Shown: positions 1 through 9,135, counted from the stretch's first letter. The stretch is 64,000 bases of DNA from an uncultured cyanobacterium (GCA_937883785.1 CALGDE010000104.1:1-64000), one strand, 5' to 3'. The notes: generated from the sequence alone by a model not told the origin. Program-made: numbers and translations.

Positions 1-254
1 ACAAGCTAGCGCTTTGGCGCTGTTGTAGAGTAGCAGTCATGGTTGAATAATTGCGTTTTCAATGTTCATAACGGATTGCTCCGTTGAACCTATATTAATC
101 GACTCGTTTAGTTTTGTAAAGTTATTACGACTTTTTTTGGGGGTAAATCATCCTTTTTAACCCTGAATTGGGGGTTTTATGAGAGGGTTTTGGGGGATTA
201 TGAGAAAACTGTTACGGGGCTAACGGGCTTGGTTACTGGGTTGAGGGGGTTGGG
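1..254. other. Upstream spacer without a gene
   Basis: I see no gene here. The stretch is A/T-rich at first and then has G-runs just before cofG. It probably carries the cofG promoter, but no clear -35/-10 pair or terminator could be picked out. Confidence 0.4.
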
Positions 255-1202
255 ATGGGGGTGGTGACCTACAGTCCGGCGTTTACGATAGTGCCCACTT
301 ACGAGTGCTTTAACCGGTGTGATTACTGCAATTTTCGCCAGAACCCAGGTCAAGGCTGGAATTTGGCGGGGGAAGAGGTTCGGAAGTCCCTTGCGTTGCT
401 ACACAATCAGGACGTGTGCGAAATCTTAATTCTGAGTGGGGAAGTTCATCCTCGCAGTAGCGATCGCCCCGCATGGTTAACAAAAATCTATCAGGCGTGC
501 CAAGTTGCTTTGGAGATGGGATTTTTGCCCCACACCAATGTGGGTCCGCTGAGCTGGGCGGAGATGATGGCGCTGGGATCGGTGAATGTGTCTATGGGAC
601 TGATGGTGGAGCAGGTAACCCCTCGGTGGCGGGAGACAATCCATCGATATGCACCTAGTAAGGATCCGGAGCTGCGGTTGAATCAGCTACGGCAGGCGGG
701 GGTGCTGCGGATTCCGTTTACGACAGGGATTTTGGTGGGGTTGGGGGAGTCGGTGGGCGATCGCCACACTAGCCTGCGAGAAATTGCCAAAATTCACCGC
801 CAGTACGGTCATATTCAGGAAGTGATTATCCAGCCCTACCAGCCTGGGTCGGGACAGGTGAGTTCTTGGGCAGGATGTTCTATGGGGGAGCTGGTGGAGA
901 CCATCGCTATGGCGCGATCGCTGCTCCCGATGGATATTGCTATTCAGGTACCGCCCAACCTTTTGATGCAGCCACAGGATTTAAAAGCAGCATTACGGGC
1001 AGGAGCGCGGGATTTGGGGGGTATTGGTCCGGTGGATGAGGTGAACCCGGATTATGGACATATGACTTTGGCGCAGATGGCAGCCCAACTGTCGCGGGAG
1101 GATTTTAGGCTAGAAAAGCGGTTGCCGGTGTATCCCCAATATGAGGACTGGCTGCCGATTTCGATGCAAAGAGCGATCGCCCAATGGAAACAAAGGGCGT
1201 AG
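255..1202 (+). CDS. cofG: 7,8-didemethyl-8-hydroxy-5-deazariboflavin synthase subunit CofG
   Basis: Radical-SAM enzyme that acts with CofH to make the deazaflavin F0 from a tyrosine adduct of the ribityl-uracil intermediate. In cyanobacteria F0 is known as the antenna of some DNA photolyases. The protein is 315 aa, normal for CofG. The iron-sulfur cysteines are seen as CX3CX2C at C18, C22 and C25 (motif YECFNRCDYC), followed by typical CofG stretches such as SGEVHP and GILVGLGE near residue 160. No cofH lies next to it, so the two halves of the synthase are apparently encoded apart, unlike the fused archaeal/actinobacterial FbiC type. It stands alone, facing the LON-domain gene tail to tail. 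Confidence 0.9.
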   Translation: MGVVTYSPAFTIVPTYECFNRCDYCNFRQNPGQGWNLAGEEVRKSLALLHNQDVCEILILSGEVHPRSSDRPAWLTKIYQACQVALEMGFLPHTNVGPLSWAEMMALGSVNVSMGLMVEQVTPRWRETIHRYAPSKDPELRLNQLRQAGVLRIPFTTGILVGLGESVGDRHTSLREIAKIHRQYGHIQEVIIQPYQPGSGQVSSWAGCSMGELVETIAMARSLLPMDIAIQVPPNLLMQPQDLKAALRAGARDLGGIGPVDEVNPDYGHMTLAQMAAQLSREDFRLEKRLPVYPQYEDWLPISMQRAIAQWKQRA

Positions 1203-1237
1203 GCTAGGGCACATACCAAATAACTTTGGCGGTAACT

Positions 1238-1906
1238 CTAGTCTTCTTCTTCCACCACTTCACCGGTGCCCAACACGTCCTTCAGAGCTGTGCGGGCGGC
1301 TAGATGGCTGCGGGTGGATTCCAGTAATTCTTCTTCAAAACGTAGGCGATCGCCCGTATCCTGACACTCCAACAGGGCCTGCTGTTCACCGGCAGCGCCA
1401 TAAAGCTTGCTAGCAATCCAGTAAGACAATTCCAGGGGCGTCGGCGGAATTTCCTCAGGAATATCAATGACCTGATCCGTCAGTTTCGCCGACAAACGCA
1501 CCACGTCTTTCAGCAACACCGTCAAATCCTTGGCCAGCGGGCGCAAGTTTTCCTGGGTGGGCTCATCTTGAATCCACTCCACTAACCCAACGCGATAGGG
1601 CTTGCGGCGCACATATTCCAACACCCGGAAGCGCTGTTGCCCCAGGGTCATAATCTTCATACGGTCATCTTCGAGGCGTTGACACCGTAGAATTTCTGCA
1701 CAGCAGCCCACATCGGCGACTTCTCCCGTTTGCGGATCAATAAATAGCACCCCAAAGCGGCGATCACTCTGAAGGATGGTATTCATTAGGATCCGATAGC
1801 GAAACTCAAAAATATGGAGCGGGAGAGGCTGCCCCGGAAAGAGTACGACTTCCGGCAAGGGAAACAGCGGCAGTTCACGAACGGCAATTGAAGATGATGA
1901 TTCCAT
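1238..1906 (-). CDS. LON-type substrate-binding domain protein
   Basis: A 222-aa protein made of the N-terminal substrate-binding domain of Lon protease without the ATPase or protease parts. It opens with the family signature ELPLFPLPEVVLFPG and LPLHIFEFRYR (residues about 11-38), and a C-terminal helical part follows. Such stand-alone proteins are common in cyanobacteria and plastids; their role is unknown, perhaps substrate recruitment for proteolysis. The start is an ATG at 1906. The C-terminus is acidic (VVEEED). It converges with cofG and is probably monocistronic. Confidence 0.85.
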   Translation of the reverse strand: MESSSSIAVRELPLFPLPEVVLFPGQPLPLHIFEFRYRILMNTILQSDRRFGVLFIDPQTGEVADVGCCAEILRCQRLEDDRMKIMTLGQQRFRVLEYVRRKPYRVGLVEWIQDEPTQENLRPLAKDLTVLLKDVVRLSAKLTDQVIDIPEEIPPTPLELSYWIASKLYGAAGEQQALLECQDTGDRLRFEEELLESTRSHLAARTALKDVLGTGEVVEEED

Positions 1907-2045
1907 TAGGGAAACGCTAGGGCAAAACTTGGAGCACGATTAATCGAATCACAATTCAAATTAATCTAATGCAAAAAACAAATGCAAGAAAACAATCGCA
2001 GGCGCAAATAGCTGCTGGTGTCAGAAACCAACAATTGTTCCAGTG

Positions 2046-3155
2046 TTACACATTCGGGGGCGCTGTGTGGGCAGGCGATGATTGATGGGCAACCAGGGGG
2101 GAAAGGCTCGGTTGCAGATGAAACGGGTTAATACCTCCACGATGGGCCGCAAGGAGCCCCAACGCCTCCAAATATGACCGCGCGGACCACACCGAAAGAT
2201 TTAACGTTTTTGGAAAAGCCTGCATCTGGGTGGCATTGTCGGCAACGGTGATAATCTTTGCCCCCGTCCCACTCCAGTGGAGAACCGCCGCCCCACCACA
2301 GGCCGACTCAGGCACAATCACCGCGTCCACCTCCCCCGCTGCAATATCTCCAGGGCGACGACTGCCTTCTCCTGTGGAAATATCCACAAACTGCGGTGCC
2401 CGACTTAATCCCGCCAGCACACAATTTAAAAAGGTATATCCCAGTTCTTCAGCGGCGGCGCGGGGGACCACATCGGGACTCAGATCCCAAGGAGCGAGGG
2501 CTGGGGCATGGGCGCAGGGAATGCGAAACTCGCGCACAACAGCATGGCTTAGAATTGCTTCCGCCCCCGCAATGGGGTCCACGCCATTACCACTGCGATA
2601 GGCTTGGTCCGCTGCCGTCTCCTCATCGGGAAAACGGGCCACTACAGCGATCGCCCCCGCCCCCAGCTCAGAGATTGCCGTGTCTGCCGCCCGCAGCAAA
2701 CTATCTAAATTTTCCACGGTGCCCCAGGAGGCTCCCGAGGGCGATCGCGACAAACTGACTCCCAACGGCTGGTCCGTTACTAAATACGGAGTCAAATCCA
2801 GCCCCAACGTAGCTCGTGCTGCATTGGCGGCCTGAAGCTGTCGTAGCCATAAATCCGGCTCAATACCGGCATCCAAAATGAGGGTAATGGGATTTTGATG
2901 CACCGGTCGCAACGCCCAACGCCCCGCCGCCACTTGGTCCAGCCCGTATCCTTCCACGTACAGTGTGGAATCCATAGGCCAATACAGCTGCGCCCCGTTC
3001 AGCACGTTGGGGTGGGTGATAGTGACATCGGCGATCGCGGAAATCGCCCGAGCGATGGGCAATGCGTCGCCAGCGTAGCCCCCAATAGTGGCACCAATTC
3101 CTGTAGGCACAATCAGCGCCACCGTATACGGACGATCAAAGGAACGATCCCCCAT
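2046..3155 (-). CDS. DUF3326 family protein
   Basis: Conserved protein of cyanobacteria and plants, function unknown. The family is recognised from the N-terminal block VALIVPTGIGATIGGYAGDA and the later run DAVIVPESACGGAAVLHWSG near the C-terminus. I start it at ATG 3155, which places the conserved block about 10 residues in. TTG codons at 3176 and 3170, just after an AGGAG, are alternatives and would add up to 7 residues. It is probably soluble, since no signal peptide is seen. The last ~25 residues are proline/serine-rich and probably disordered. Confidence 0.8.
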   Translation of the reverse strand: MGDRSFDRPYTVALIVPTGIGATIGGYAGDALPIARAISAIADVTITHPNVLNGAQLYWPMDSTLYVEGYGLDQVAAGRWALRPVHQNPITLILDAGIEPDLWLRQLQAANAARATLGLDLTPYLVTDQPLGVSLSRSPSGASWGTVENLDSLLRAADTAISELGAGAIAVVARFPDEETAADQAYRSGNGVDPIAGAEAILSHAVVREFRIPCAHAPALAPWDLSPDVVPRAAAEELGYTFLNCVLAGLSRAPQFVDISTGEGSRRPGDIAAGEVDAVIVPESACGGAAVLHWSGTGAKIITVADNATQMQAFPKTLNLSVWSARSYLEALGLLAAHRGGINPFHLQPSLSPLVAHQSSPAHTAPPNV

Positions 3156-3220
3156 TCCTGCCTTGGACAATATCAACTCCTAGGTCAGTAATTTATCCAT
3201 CAAGAAATATTGATTTATTG

Positions 3221-3418
3221 CTATTTCTGCGGTGAACCTTCTTGGGTATTGGTGCTGACAATAGCTTCCACCGTGGCGGTTTGGGTGTCGGAATCAGCTT
3301 TAGTAATCGCCCACCGAAGAGGCTCACCACGCTTTGCTAACTCAGTTTCTACAGCACGGGGCAAGTCAGCAGGGGATTCCGTCAAATCAATTTCAGCTTC
3401 AATAAAATGCAAGGTCAT
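3221..3418 (-). CDS. Small conserved hypothetical protein (65 aa)
   Basis: Small soluble protein starting at ATG 3418. It has an alternating hydrophobic/acidic N-terminal half (HFIEAEIDLTE), then a basic middle containing KRGEPLRWAITKAD that looks like a beta-alpha-beta fold, and a polar tail. I recognise the general look of short cyanobacterial proteins of unknown function but cannot name a family. It lies on the same strand as DUF3326, about 65 bp upstream of it, and may be co-transcribed. Confidence 0.55.
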   Translation of the reverse strand: MTLHFIEAEIDLTESPADLPRAVETELAKRGEPLRWAITKADSDTQTATVEAIVSTNTQEGSPQK

Positions 3419-3527
3419 GATTTCGCAAGACTTATGATTGAGGTCTCAGTAGCGGTCGAGTCCAATATATCGGTCCGGCGATCGCCCCCGCCAGAACTAC
3501 AAAAAGATCAACAATTCACCATGCCGA

Positions 3528-4808
3528 TCACTCTGCGGTGGGGCAAGGAGGAAATGACACAGGAATCAAGTGAATAAGATGAGTCGTACGCTCTGTCAGC
3601 TTGGTATCCCGTAAATTGTTGTAGGCCCATTCCAACGCCTTAGCATCCAGAGCTTTATAGCCAGAGGATATGACGATTTTCGGAGACTCCCCAGGAACGA
3701 ACTTGCCATCAGAACCGCCCAGAATCGCGATATAAGCCGGGTCTGGATCCACAGCCAGCGTGCATCGTAAAGCTGAAGGCATGGGAAGAGTCCACCCCTC
3801 ATTTTCGCTGTGTTGCAGGAAATGGCTGCTTCTTTCTGCGTCTTCTGACTTAAACCCTTCGTTATCACTTTCTTCCTCCTCAGCCTTAACCACGTCAACT
3901 TTCGCGACCCAATCCCTCAATTCATTTTGAGCGATTTCAGCCAGAGTGAACGGTAGTGCACCTTTGCGGTCTGTTGACGAGATTCCATCATGGCTAAAGG
4001 GGTCACCTTCCATTAGCTGAGCAATGGCCTCGCGCAGAGCTGGCGGCATCTCAGTCGTCACATCAGACTCACGTCCTTCCGTGTTACCCCCTTCCGTATT
4101 GCCCCTTTCCGTGTCGCCAGTGTCCCCGCCGTTGCCCGTCTCGTCGCCTTCGCCGGTCTCGTCGCCTTCATCGCCACCGTTTTCGTCATTCCCCGATGCT
4201 GTCCCATCGTCCTGGGTACCGCTATCGCCAGATCCTTTATCGCTATCGTCGTCGTTGCTGGGCAATCGCCCCCCTTCAATATCCAGTCGTCGCTGGGCTC
4301 GGTTGAGCTGTCGTCGCCATCGTGACAAAAACTCATCTTGAGACTCACCGGCATCAGAACTCCCAAAACGCCAGCCTCCCCGCGATCGCCCCGACGACCT
4401 ACTGGATCCGGAACGCCGGGAAACACTCCTCTCTGAATTAGCTGCTGGAGGCAACTGATCAGGATCCGTCGGTGAAACCGCCTGACCTCGTGATGTAAAC
4501 CAATCCCAGCCAGATCCTCCATCGGACTCTTCAGGAGCTGAGGTCAAAGCCTCATTGCGCATTGATTCCGGCAACTGCGTCAGCTCTGCCTCATCTAAGG
4601 TCACCACATCAACCGAATCAGGCATTCTGGGCGGTTCCGTCTGAACCCAACTAATTACCGACGGCATCGCCAACCCATGAATACCAATGGATACCACCGT
4701 CCCCAATCCGAAAGGGATTTGCTGAAATGCGCCCACAACGGCCGCCGCTCCCCCCTTTCCCAGACGACTTAGGCGGCGTAAAACTGACTTGTTTTTTTTC
4801 GGTTTCAT
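3528..4808 (-). CDS. TonB-like protein with long acidic Gly/Asp/Asn/Glu linker
   Basis: About 426 aa from ATG 4808, chosen over a GTG at 4856 because GGCGGGG precedes the ATG. The order is a basic N-terminus (KPKKNKSVLRRLSRLGK), one membrane segment (about residues 18-50), a stretch VVTLDEAELTQLP like that after the membrane helix of other cyanobacterial TonB-like proteins, a Ser/Arg patch, a low-complexity acidic linker of GDE/GNTEG units (about 185-255), and a C-terminal block SSGYKALDAKALEWA...IPVSF that matches the TonB C-terminal fold. The likely role is energy transfer to outer-membrane receptors or envelope spanning. No exbB/exbD is nearby. The linker is much longer and more acidic than the usual proline-rich one. 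The TonB assignment rests on motif recognition only. Confidence 0.6.
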   Translation of the reverse strand: MKPKKNKSVLRRLSRLGKGGAAAVVGAFQQIPFGLGTVVSIGIHGLAMPSVISWVQTEPPRMPDSVDVVTLDEAELTQLPESMRNEALTSAPEESDGGSGWDWFTSRGQAVSPTDPDQLPPAANSERSVSRRSGSSRSSGRSRGGWRFGSSDAGESQDEFLSRWRRQLNRAQRRLDIEGGRLPSNDDDSDKGSGDSGTQDDGTASGNDENGGDEGDETGEGDETGNGGDTGDTERGNTEGGNTEGRESDVTTEMPPALREAIAQLMEGDPFSHDGISSTDRKGALPFTLAEIAQNELRDWVAKVDVVKAEEEESDNEGFKSEDAERSSHFLQHSENEGWTLPMPSALRCTLAVDPDPAYIAILGGSDGKFVPGESPKIVISSGYKALDAKALEWAYNNLRDTKLTERTTHLIHLIPVSFPPCPTAE

Positions 4809-4856
4809 GTGAGTTTTACCCCGCCTGTTCCAACTCTTCTTAGCTTCGCCGTCCAC

Positions 4857-5201
4857 TGTGGGGCTGCTGCGTTCAACCTAGCGCAGCGCTATCACCTAAT
4901 TGGGTCTACTTTTTCTGTTTGAGGTTTGTACCTTAACTCGTTCTTCCTATTTATCTGTCATTTTAAAGATGGCGAGGAAATGTAAATCCGGACAGCGCCG
5001 GAAAAATAATTGTCATCTCCAGGAAGCGTCCCCTATCCCCATTGGAGCCCTACGTAGCAAGAAATTTTGACTTCGTCCCAGAAAATAAATTTGGAGCTGC
5101 ACGCCTGATGACGGGGGACTTTGAAATTTAGTTCATGACAGACCCTAGACGAACTCCTGGCTTCGATCCTATGATGTGCTTCTGTGGTTTTTCCAAGTGT
5201 C
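4857..5201. other. Divergent spacer between TonB-like gene and rplS
   Basis: No gene is seen. This 345-bp spacer must hold the outward promoters of the TonB-like gene (leftward) and rplS (rightward). The short reading frames in it overlap rplS in other frames and lack family features. No clear promoter boxes or terminator could be assigned. Confidence 0.4.
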
Positions 5202-5564
5202 ATGAACGCCCAAGCAATCATTCGCTCTATTGAAGAAGAGCAATACAAGAGCGATCTTCCCACAATCTATGTTGGCGACACCGTTCGCGTCGGCGTGGTC
5301 ATCCAAGAGGGCGGCAAAGAGCGGGTTCAGCCTTACGAAGGCACCGTCATCGCTATGCGCAATGGTGGAATTAATGAAACCATCACCGTCCGTCGCATTT
5401 TCCAAGGCGTCGGCGTTGAGCGAGTGTTTCTAATCCATTCCCCTCGCGTTGCCAACATCAAGATTATGCGCCGTGGTAAGGTTCGCCGTGCCAAGTTGTA
5501 TTACCTGCGCGATCGCGTTGGTAAAGCAACCCGAATTAAAGAGCGCTTTGATCGGAGTAAGTAA
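5202..5564 (+). CDS. rplS: 50S ribosomal protein L19
   Basis: L19 lies at the interface of the two ribosomal subunits. From ATG 5202 it is 120 aa, the family length. A GTG at 5184 would add six residues not seen in other L19 proteins. Signature stretches are [32 protein letters not shown] and [12 protein letters not shown], and the C-terminal [13 protein letters not shown] is diagnostic. It is followed by tRNA-Trp and then secE, the normal cyanobacterial order. Confidence 0.96.
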   Translation: MNAQAIIRSIEEEQYKSDLPTIYVGDTVRVGVVIQEGGKERVQPYEGTVIAMRNGGINETITVRRIFQGVGVERVFLIHSPRVANIKIMRRGKVRRAKLYYLRDRVGKATRIKERFDRSK

Positions 5565-5627
5565 GCTGTCAGCCCTCGCAATCCCTCCGGGTTGGTGATA
5601 GTCTAATTCTGTTGAAAGCTGTGCCGT

Positions 5628-5700
5628 GCGTCCTTAGTTCAGTTGGTAGAACGTCGGTCTCCAAAACCGAATGTCAGGGGTTCGAGTCCTCTAGGGCGCG
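5628..5700 (+). tRNA. trnW: tRNA-Trp (CCA)
   Basis: A 73-nt cloverleaf. The acceptor strand GCGTCCT pairs with AGGGCGC with discriminator G. The anticodon arm TCGGT-CTCCAAA-ACCGA is perfect and gives anticodon CCA. The T arm is AGGGG-TTCGAGT-CCTCT. CCA is not encoded at the 3' end. It sits between rplS and secE, as is usual in cyanobacteria. Confidence 0.96.
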
Positions 5701-5811
5701 CTCAGCTCATCAACAAGGATTTTTTAGAATATTAAGGTCAATTTTTGAACACTTCAGTGTTCAAGGATTTGCTGTAAAGCTTCTAGAAATCTGAGAATTA
5801 GCTCAAAAGCT

Positions 5812-5896
5812 TGACCCAAAAGCCTACCGCAGGAAATTTGTTTTCTGGCGATAAGTTTTTGGGTCAGTTTTCTTGTGTGACCAGCCCTTCGGTAGG
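5812..5896 (+). promoter_or_regulatory. Pseudoknot-capable leader structure upstream of secE
   Basis: A 10-bp perfect stem (5812-5821 TGACCCAAAA with 5857-5866 TTTTGGGTCA) encloses an inner hairpin (CAGGAAA 5830-5836 with TTTTCTG 5841-5847). The loop segment CCTACCG (5823-5829) is also complementary to CGGTAGG (5890-5896) beyond the stem. The pairings are seen directly. A regulatory role for secE-nusG expression is inference. The rest of the 475-bp spacer between tRNA-Trp and secE holds no recognisable gene. Confidence 0.45.
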
Positions 5897-6175
5897 ATAG
5901 AGCGAGAGCGGTAAATAGTTAGATTTTCCTGAGCCGTGCCAAATTCGTTTTGAAGCGGGACAAAGGAGTTTTCAAGCTGTTTGTACTTCTGGGGCTTCCT
6001 TAAGCTTCGGTTTCTAAACGTCAGCTTGACTTATTAGAGAAAGATCGTTCCAAATCCTGGTTCTTAGCATTAAAGAGTTCAAAATTCAAGTGATCTTGGC
6101 CTTTATGCCCAAGCAGCTCTAGTTTCTGAATCCTGCCGAACCAACGTCGTTCCAAACCTTACGAGGTTATTAACT

Positions 6176-6397
6176 GTGGCAAAGAAAGCAAACGCCTCTG
6201 CCCAGGCGAAAAATAGCCCGCCCCCCATTGCATTTTTGCAGGGCACCAAAGAGGAGCTGGGTAAAGTGGTTTGGCCCAGTCGCCAACAGCTCATCAGCGA
6301 ATCTGTCGCGGTGATTCTGATGGTGACCTTATCCGCCACCACAATTTATCTCTTAGACAATCTCTTCGGCTGGTTAGCTAGGCAGGTATTTGGATGA
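6176..6397 (+). CDS. secE: Protein translocase subunit SecE
   Basis: Short single-span SecE (73 aa) that clamps the SecY channel. It starts at GTG 6176. The polar N-terminus is followed by the family motif GTKEELGKVVWPSRQQL and one transmembrane helix of about 20 residues (ESVAVILMVTLSATTIYLL). The stop overlaps the nusG start (ATGA at 6394-6397), so translation is probably coupled, the standard secE-nusG arrangement. Confidence 0.95.
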   Translation: MAKKANASAQAKNSPPPIAFLQGTKEELGKVVWPSRQQLISESVAVILMVTLSATTIYLLDNLFGWLARQVFG

Positions 6398-7023
6398 ACG
6401 ATCCCGAAATTAATGTTGCCTCTGAACAACAAGATGTGACGGTGGCAACGCCGGGCAACACCCGTCCCCGCTGGTACGCAGTGCAGGTGGCGTCGGGCTG
6501 TGAAAAGCGCGTCAAACTCAATTTGCAGCAACGTCTAAGCACTTTAGATGTGGCCGACCGGATTCTTCAGGTGGAAATTCCCCAGGAGCCGGTGGTGAAA
6601 ATGCGCAAAGATGGCAGCCGGCAAAACGTGGATGAGAAGGTTTTCCCCGGCTATGTGCTGCTGCGGATGGTTCTCGATGATGAAACGTGGCTGGTTGTGA
6701 AAAATACCCCCAACGTGATTAACTTTGTGGGTGCTGAAGAGCGTCGCCGCTATGGGCGAGGTCGGGGGCACGTTAAACCGTTGCCTTTGAGCCGCAGTGA
6801 GGTGGAGCGCATCTTCCGCCAGTCGAAGGCTGAAGAGCCGGTGGTCAAGATTGATATGGCCGCAGGTGATAAGATTGTCGTTCTGTCTGGACCGTTTAAG
6901 GATTTCGAGGGTGAGGTTATCGAGGTTAGCCCAGAGCGCAGCAAGCTTAAGGCGTTGCTGTCGATTTTTGGGCGCGATACACCCGTGGAATTGGAATTTA
7001 ATCAAGTTGAGAAGCAGGGGTAG
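6394..7023 (+). CDS. nusG: Transcription termination/antitermination protein NusG
   Basis: NusG couples RNA polymerase to ribosome or Rho. It is 209 aa, with a ~25-residue polar N-terminal extension, then the NGN domain (PRWYAVQVASGCEKRVKLNL; FPGYVLLRM; VKNTPNVINFVG) and the C-terminal KOW domain (GPFKDFEGEVIEVSPERSK). It overlaps secE by 4 bp and lies 10 bp before rplK, so it is part of the secE-nusG-rplK-rplA run. Confidence 0.95.
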   Translation: MNDPEINVASEQQDVTVATPGNTRPRWYAVQVASGCEKRVKLNLQQRLSTLDVADRILQVEIPQEPVVKMRKDGSRQNVDEKVFPGYVLLRMVLDDETWLVVKNTPNVINFVGAEERRRYGRGRGHVKPLPLSRSEVERIFRQSKAEEPVVKIDMAAGDKIVVLSGPFKDFEGEVIEVSPERSKLKALLSIFGRDTPVELEFNQVEKQG

Positions 7024-7033
7024 TTAACCTCCC

Positions 7034-7459
7034 ATGGCAAAAAAAGTTGTCGCAATTATCAAGCTGGCGATCGATGCTGGAAAGGCGACGCCAGCTCCCC
7101 CCATTGGTCCCGCGCTAGGTCAGCACGGGGTCAACATTATGATGTTCTGCAAGGAATACAACGCCAAAACTGCCGACAAGGCGGGCTTTGTAATTCCTGT
7201 AGAAATTTCGGTGTATGAGGATCGGAGCTTTACTTTTATCCTCAAAACGCCGCCTGCATCTGTGTTGATTCGCAAGGCTGCTGGCATTGAAAAGGGATCT
7301 GGTGAGCCGAATAAGGTAAAGGTGGGTTCCATTACGACGGCTCAGCTTAAGGAAATTGCTGAGACCAAAATGCCGGATTTGAACGCCAATGATATCGAAG
7401 CGGCGATGAAAATTGTGGGCGGTACCGCTCGCAATATGGGCATCACCATTGCCGATTAG
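7034..7459 (+). CDS. rplK: 50S ribosomal protein L11
   Basis: L11 (141 aa) binds 23S rRNA at the GTPase-associated centre and the L10-L12 stalk base. Clear features are the N-terminal [29 protein letters not shown] segment (shown here only in part: [15 protein letters not shown]), the [10 protein letters not shown] stretch, and the RNA-binding C-terminal domain ending GTARNMGI. It starts with ATG 10 bp after nusG. A 94-bp spacer separates it from rplA. Confidence 0.96.
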   Translation: MAKKVVAIIKLAIDAGKATPAPPIGPALGQHGVNIMMFCKEYNAKTADKAGFVIPVEISVYEDRSFTFILKTPPASVLIRKAAGIEKGSGEPNKVKVGSITTAQLKEIAETKMPDLNANDIEAAMKIVGGTARNMGITIAD

Positions 7460-7553
7460 GTTCGGTTTTCGATTCAATTGTTTACGTTTTTTCGTTTAGT
7501 TTTCATCAGTTAGGGGAAGAAGAGATCCTTCGCTATTACCCCAGGAGATAACC

Positions 7554-8270
7554 ATGGCAAAGAAATTATCCCGCCGGATGCGTGAATTGGCGGGCAAGGT
7601 GGAAGAGCGGGCTTACGAACCCCTCGACGCGCTGACCTTGGCAAAGGAGACCGCGACGGCAAAGTTTTCCGAAACGGTGGAGGCTCACCTGCGTTTGGGC
7701 ATTGACCCCAAGTACACGGATCAGCAGTTGCGCACCACGGTGGCGCTGCCGAAGGGAACCGGTCAGACCGTGCGAGTGGCGGTGATTGCTCGTGGTGAGA
7801 AGGTGGCGGAAGCCACTGACGCGGGAGCAGATTTGGCGGGATCTGAGGAGCTAATCGACGATATCCAGAAGGGCATGATGGATTTCGACGTGTTGGTGGC
7901 AACGCCCGATATGATGCCTAAGGTGGCTAAGTTAGGTCGGCTTTTGGGTCCCCGTGGCTTGATGCCGTCCCCAAAGGGTGGTACCGTAACGTTCGACGTG
8001 GGTCCGGCGATTGACGAATTCAAAGCAGGTAAGCTGGAATTTCGTGCGGATAAGGCGGGAATCGTCCACGTGGGCATTGGCAAGGCGACCTTTGAACCGG
8101 CTGATTTGCTGGAGAACTTGAAGACGCTGCAAGAGGTGGTGGATCGCAACCGTCCCTCTGGTGCTAAAGGTCGTTATTGGCGATCGCTTTACGTTTCAGC
8201 CACCATGGGTCCGTCCATCGAAGTGGACATCAACGCCCTGCGTGACCTGAAGCTAGAAGAGCAAAACTAG
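7554..8270 (+). CDS. rplA: 50S ribosomal protein L1
   Basis: L1 (238 aa) forms the mobile stalk at the ribosomal E site and in many bacteria represses its own operon. Recognised by [15 protein letters not shown], the hinge block [19 protein letters not shown] and the C-terminal GPSIEVDI. The start is ATG 7554 after an AGGAGA. A long structured leader for rplJ-rplL follows. Confidence 0.96.
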   Translation: MAKKLSRRMRELAGKVEERAYEPLDALTLAKETATAKFSETVEAHLRLGIDPKYTDQQLRTTVALPKGTGQTVRVAVIARGEKVAEATDAGADLAGSEELIDDIQKGMMDFDVLVATPDMMPKVAKLGRLLGPRGLMPSPKGGTVTFDVGPAIDEFKAGKLEFRADKAGIVHVGIGKATFEPADLLENLKTLQEVVDRNRPSGAKGRYWRSLYVSATMGPSIEVDINALRDLKLEEQN

Positions 8271-8607
8271 GTTCGGCGCTAAGTCCAGAGACAAATAAGT
8301 CCAGCGGCAAACAGGTCCAGCGGCCAAAACGTTAGAAACTGAGAGGTTTCATAGAATATTCCAACTCCCAGGCAAGCTTATTCGCTGCCACAACTGAATA
8401 AAGCTTGCCGGAGATAGCGGGTGCCATTTTGGCTTAATGTCCCGCAGAGGTAAAGGCTTAAACGATCCAGTTTTAGGATTTAGCTGATGGATTTCAGTTA
8501 GAGCCCCAAAGAACTGCGACGCTTTAAGACTGATTTATCAACCCCGGCTTTTGCTGGGGTTTTGTTTTGGTAAATCGGTTATTTAAATCGACCAAGGAGG
8601 TGAATTT
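8271..8607 (+). promoter_or_regulatory. rplJ-rplL leader region (L10-leader candidate)
   Basis: A 337-bp untranslated stretch. It begins with three imperfect ~16-bp repeats of AGTCCAGCGGCAAA (about 8282-8330). A strong hairpin follows: GGCAAGCTTATTC (8371-8383) pairs with GAATAAAGCTTGCC (8396-8409) with one bulged base. It ends with an intrinsic terminator and an AGGAGG Shine-Dalgarno before rplJ. In bacteria generally, L10-L12 binds such a leader to control its own synthesis. That this leader works that way is inferred from position and structure. Confidence 0.6.
8542..8568 (+). terminator. Attenuator-type terminator before rplJ
   Basis: CCCCGGC (8542-8548), loop TTTT, GCTGGGG (8553-8559), then TTTTGTTTT. 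It lies 40 bp before the rplJ start, so it can either end rplKA transcripts or attenuate rplJL. Confidence 0.8.
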
Positions 8608-9135
8608 ATGGGTCGAACTTTAGAAGACAAAAAAGCCATTGTGGAATCGCTGAAGGCACAGCTTAGCGAAACTGATATGGCAGTCGTAATCGACTACAAG
8701 GGGCTTTCGGTTTCGGAAATCACCGAGCTGCGCCAAAAGCTTTCTGAGGCCGGCGGCGTATGCAAGATAACCAAAAACACCCTGATGCGCATTGCCGTTG
8801 ATGGCGATGAAAACTGGCAGCCAGTATCCGAATTTCTGAAAGATTCTTCGGCATTCCTGCTTTTACAGGGAGATATTGGTGCCGGAATTAAGGCCTATCA
8901 GGCATTCCAAAAGGCAGCGAAGAAAAGTGAACTTCGCGGTGGCGTTTTGGAAGGTCGGGCTTTAAGCGCCGACGAGGTTAAGGCCATTGGAGATCTGCCG
9001 TCCAAAGAGCAGCTTATTGCTCAAATTGCCGGTGGCATCAATGCCGTTACCACCAAGGTGGCAGTGGGTATCAAGGAAGTTCCCAATTCTTTGGCTCGTG
9101 CACTTCAGGCGATTGCCGACAAAGACGCTGCCTAG
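8608..9135 (+). CDS. rplJ: 50S ribosomal protein L10
   Basis: L10 (175 aa) anchors L7/L12 dimers to the ribosomal stalk. The N-terminal rRNA/L11-binding domain shows [20 protein letters not shown] and [11 protein letters not shown]. The C-terminal helix [16 protein letters not shown] is the L12 docking site. AGGAGG lies just upstream of ATG 8608. A 142-bp spacer leads to rplL. Confidence 0.96.
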   Translation: MGRTLEDKKAIVESLKAQLSETDMAVVIDYKGLSVSEITELRQKLSEAGGVCKITKNTLMRIAVDGDENWQPVSEFLKDSSAFLLLQGDIGAGIKAYQAFQKAAKKSELRGGVLEGRALSADEVKAIGDLPSKEQLIAQIAGGINAVTTKVAVGIKEVPNSLARALQAIADKDAA

